The notes under the pieces are model-generated. The model worked only from the letters and a program-made list of their open reading frames with translations, was not told the DNA's origin and did not search any database. Positions 4,482 through 5,142 of a stretch of 5,142 nt of DNA are shown one piece after another. Every line of letters begins with the position of its first letter. The stretch's first letter is position 1. Both the position numbers and the translations under genes were made by a program. The DNA comes from DATFMP01 sp041477795 (GTDB lineage: Bacteria > SAR324 > JACQKK01): the NCBI GenBank assembly GCA_041477795.1, contig JBGOUY010000301.1, positions 1 to 5,142 of the forward strand, given 5' to 3'.

Positions 4482-5142
4482 ATGAGGACTGACTGCGCGA
4501 GAAGGGCCGTGCGGCTCCGCTGGCCACACCTGCTGGCGGGCGTCACGCTGCTCCTGCTTGCCGCCTGCGGTGGCGGCTCCTCGTCCACGCCGGCACCGCC
4601 ACCGGCGTTGCTTTCCATCGCCATCGCGCCCGCGCCGGCGACGACCGGCGAAGGTGCGAGGCAGCAATTGACGATCACCGGGACATACAGCGATCAAACG
4701 ACGGGCCCAGTCACATCGGGGCTCGCCTGGATGTCCGACAACGACGCAGTCGCCACGGTGGACGCGAGCGGGCTGGCCACCGGCGTGAGCCCAGGGACGG
4801 CGTCCATCATGGCCACGCATACGGCGCCGGACCTCACGGACACGGTGACGCTGACGGTGACGATCTTGCAGACGATCACGGTGACCCCAGACAGCGGCAG
4901 CTTCCCCCAGGGGGGTGCGCTCCAGTTCACGGCGATGGGGCAATATAGCGATACCACGACGCAGACCCTCGCCGTGGCAGACTGGTCAACTGACGATCCG
5001 AACGTGGCGACGGTGGATGCCGCCGGTCTTGCCCATTCGGTGACGACCGGGAGCGCAAACATCACGGCCACACACGCGCGAAGCGGCTTCAGTGGAAGCA
5101 CCACGGTCACGGTGACGCCGCCCACCGGCATCACCTATTGGA
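4482..5142 (+). CDS. Lipoprotein with bacterial Ig-like (BIG2-type) repeats, 3' end beyond the window
   Basis: Partial gene, 220 residues visible and no stop before the window end. ATG 4482 has GAGG six bases upstream (4472-4475). The N-terminus is a classic lipoprotein signal: Arg-rich n-region (2-13), hydrophobic core (17-27) and lipobox LAAC with C29 as the lipidated residue, followed by a GGGSSS / Pro-rich tether (30-41). Two tandem beta-rich repeats follow, about 43-127 and 128-212, each with the signature W-x-S-x-(4)-V-A-T-V-D-A-x-G-L-A (W83 to A99; W168 to A184) and a closing alternating Thr/Val strand, typical of the BIG2 Ig-like family. Such proteins are anchored in the outer membrane or periplasm and often act as surface or adhesion modules. 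More repeats or a C-terminal functional domain may follow, so the function cannot be told. Thr content is very high, with ACG and GTG codons alternating. Confidence 0.85.
   Translation, partial: MRTDCARRAVRLRWPHLLAGVTLLLLAACGGGSSSTPAPPPALLSIAIAPAPATTGEGARQQLTITGTYSDQTTGPVTSGLAWMSDNDAVATVDASGLATGVSPGTASIMATHTAPDLTDTVTLTVTILQTITVTPDSGSFPQGGALQFTAMGQYSDTTTQTLAVADWSTDDPNVATVDAAGLAHSVTTGSANITATHARSGFSGSTTVTVTPPTGITYW

Noticed and set aside
4290..5134. Long minus-strand frames (217 and 146 residues) opposite the lipoprotein
   Set aside because: The + strand has a lipobox signal peptide, a good ribosome binding site and two Ig-like repeats; the minus frames are low-complexity mirrors of it.

Overview
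The window is GC-rich throughout, with strong G/C preference at third codon positions in its long genes. Together with the families present this suggests a beta-proteobacterium, probably Burkholderiales. That placement is an inference from composition and protein style; no taxonomic marker lies in the window. No RNA genes, CRISPR arrays, insertion sequences or phage genes were found.

Left part (50-2516): a 479-residue membrane protein of the MATE/MOP flippase type on the + strand, with a visible internal duplication and a resemblance to the ANKH (progressive ankylosis) branch. It converges with a minus-strand D-2-hydroxyacid dehydrogenase (1545-2516) across a 55-base gap holding competing GC-rich hairpins.

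Middle (2517-3497): the dehydrogenase is divergent from a + strand fumarylacetoacetase-fold protein of the 2-keto-4-pentenoate hydratase / 2-oxohepta-3-ene-1,7-dioate hydratase type (2730-3497). Their 213-base shared control region holds a 24-bp tandem repeat, a perfect 14-bp palindrome and a plausible sigma70-type promoter for the dehydrogenase. One enzyme reduces or oxidises 2-oxo/2-hydroxy acids and the other hydrates 2-oxo-enoic acids, so a joint role in 2-oxo-acid catabolism under one regulator is plausible but unproven.

Right part (3498-5142): a minus-strand cold-shock-domain protein (3731-3931 by the preferred GTG start) with an unusual Cys-Phe-Cys-His RNP2 motif. It has a likely intrinsic terminator on its 3' side and a long leader with a perfect 9-bp stem and GGAG loop. 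Upstream on the same strand is a 56-codon open frame (4077-4247) with a good ribosome binding site and one predicted membrane helix. On the + strand a lipoprotein with two bacterial Ig-like (BIG2-type) repeats starts at 4482 and runs off the window. The 4248-4481 gap has only weak coding signals.

No clearly new multi-gene system is evident. The best leads are the cold-shock locus (atypical RNP2, structured leader, small membrane ORF) and the repeat/palindrome control region between the two 2-oxo-acid enzymes.
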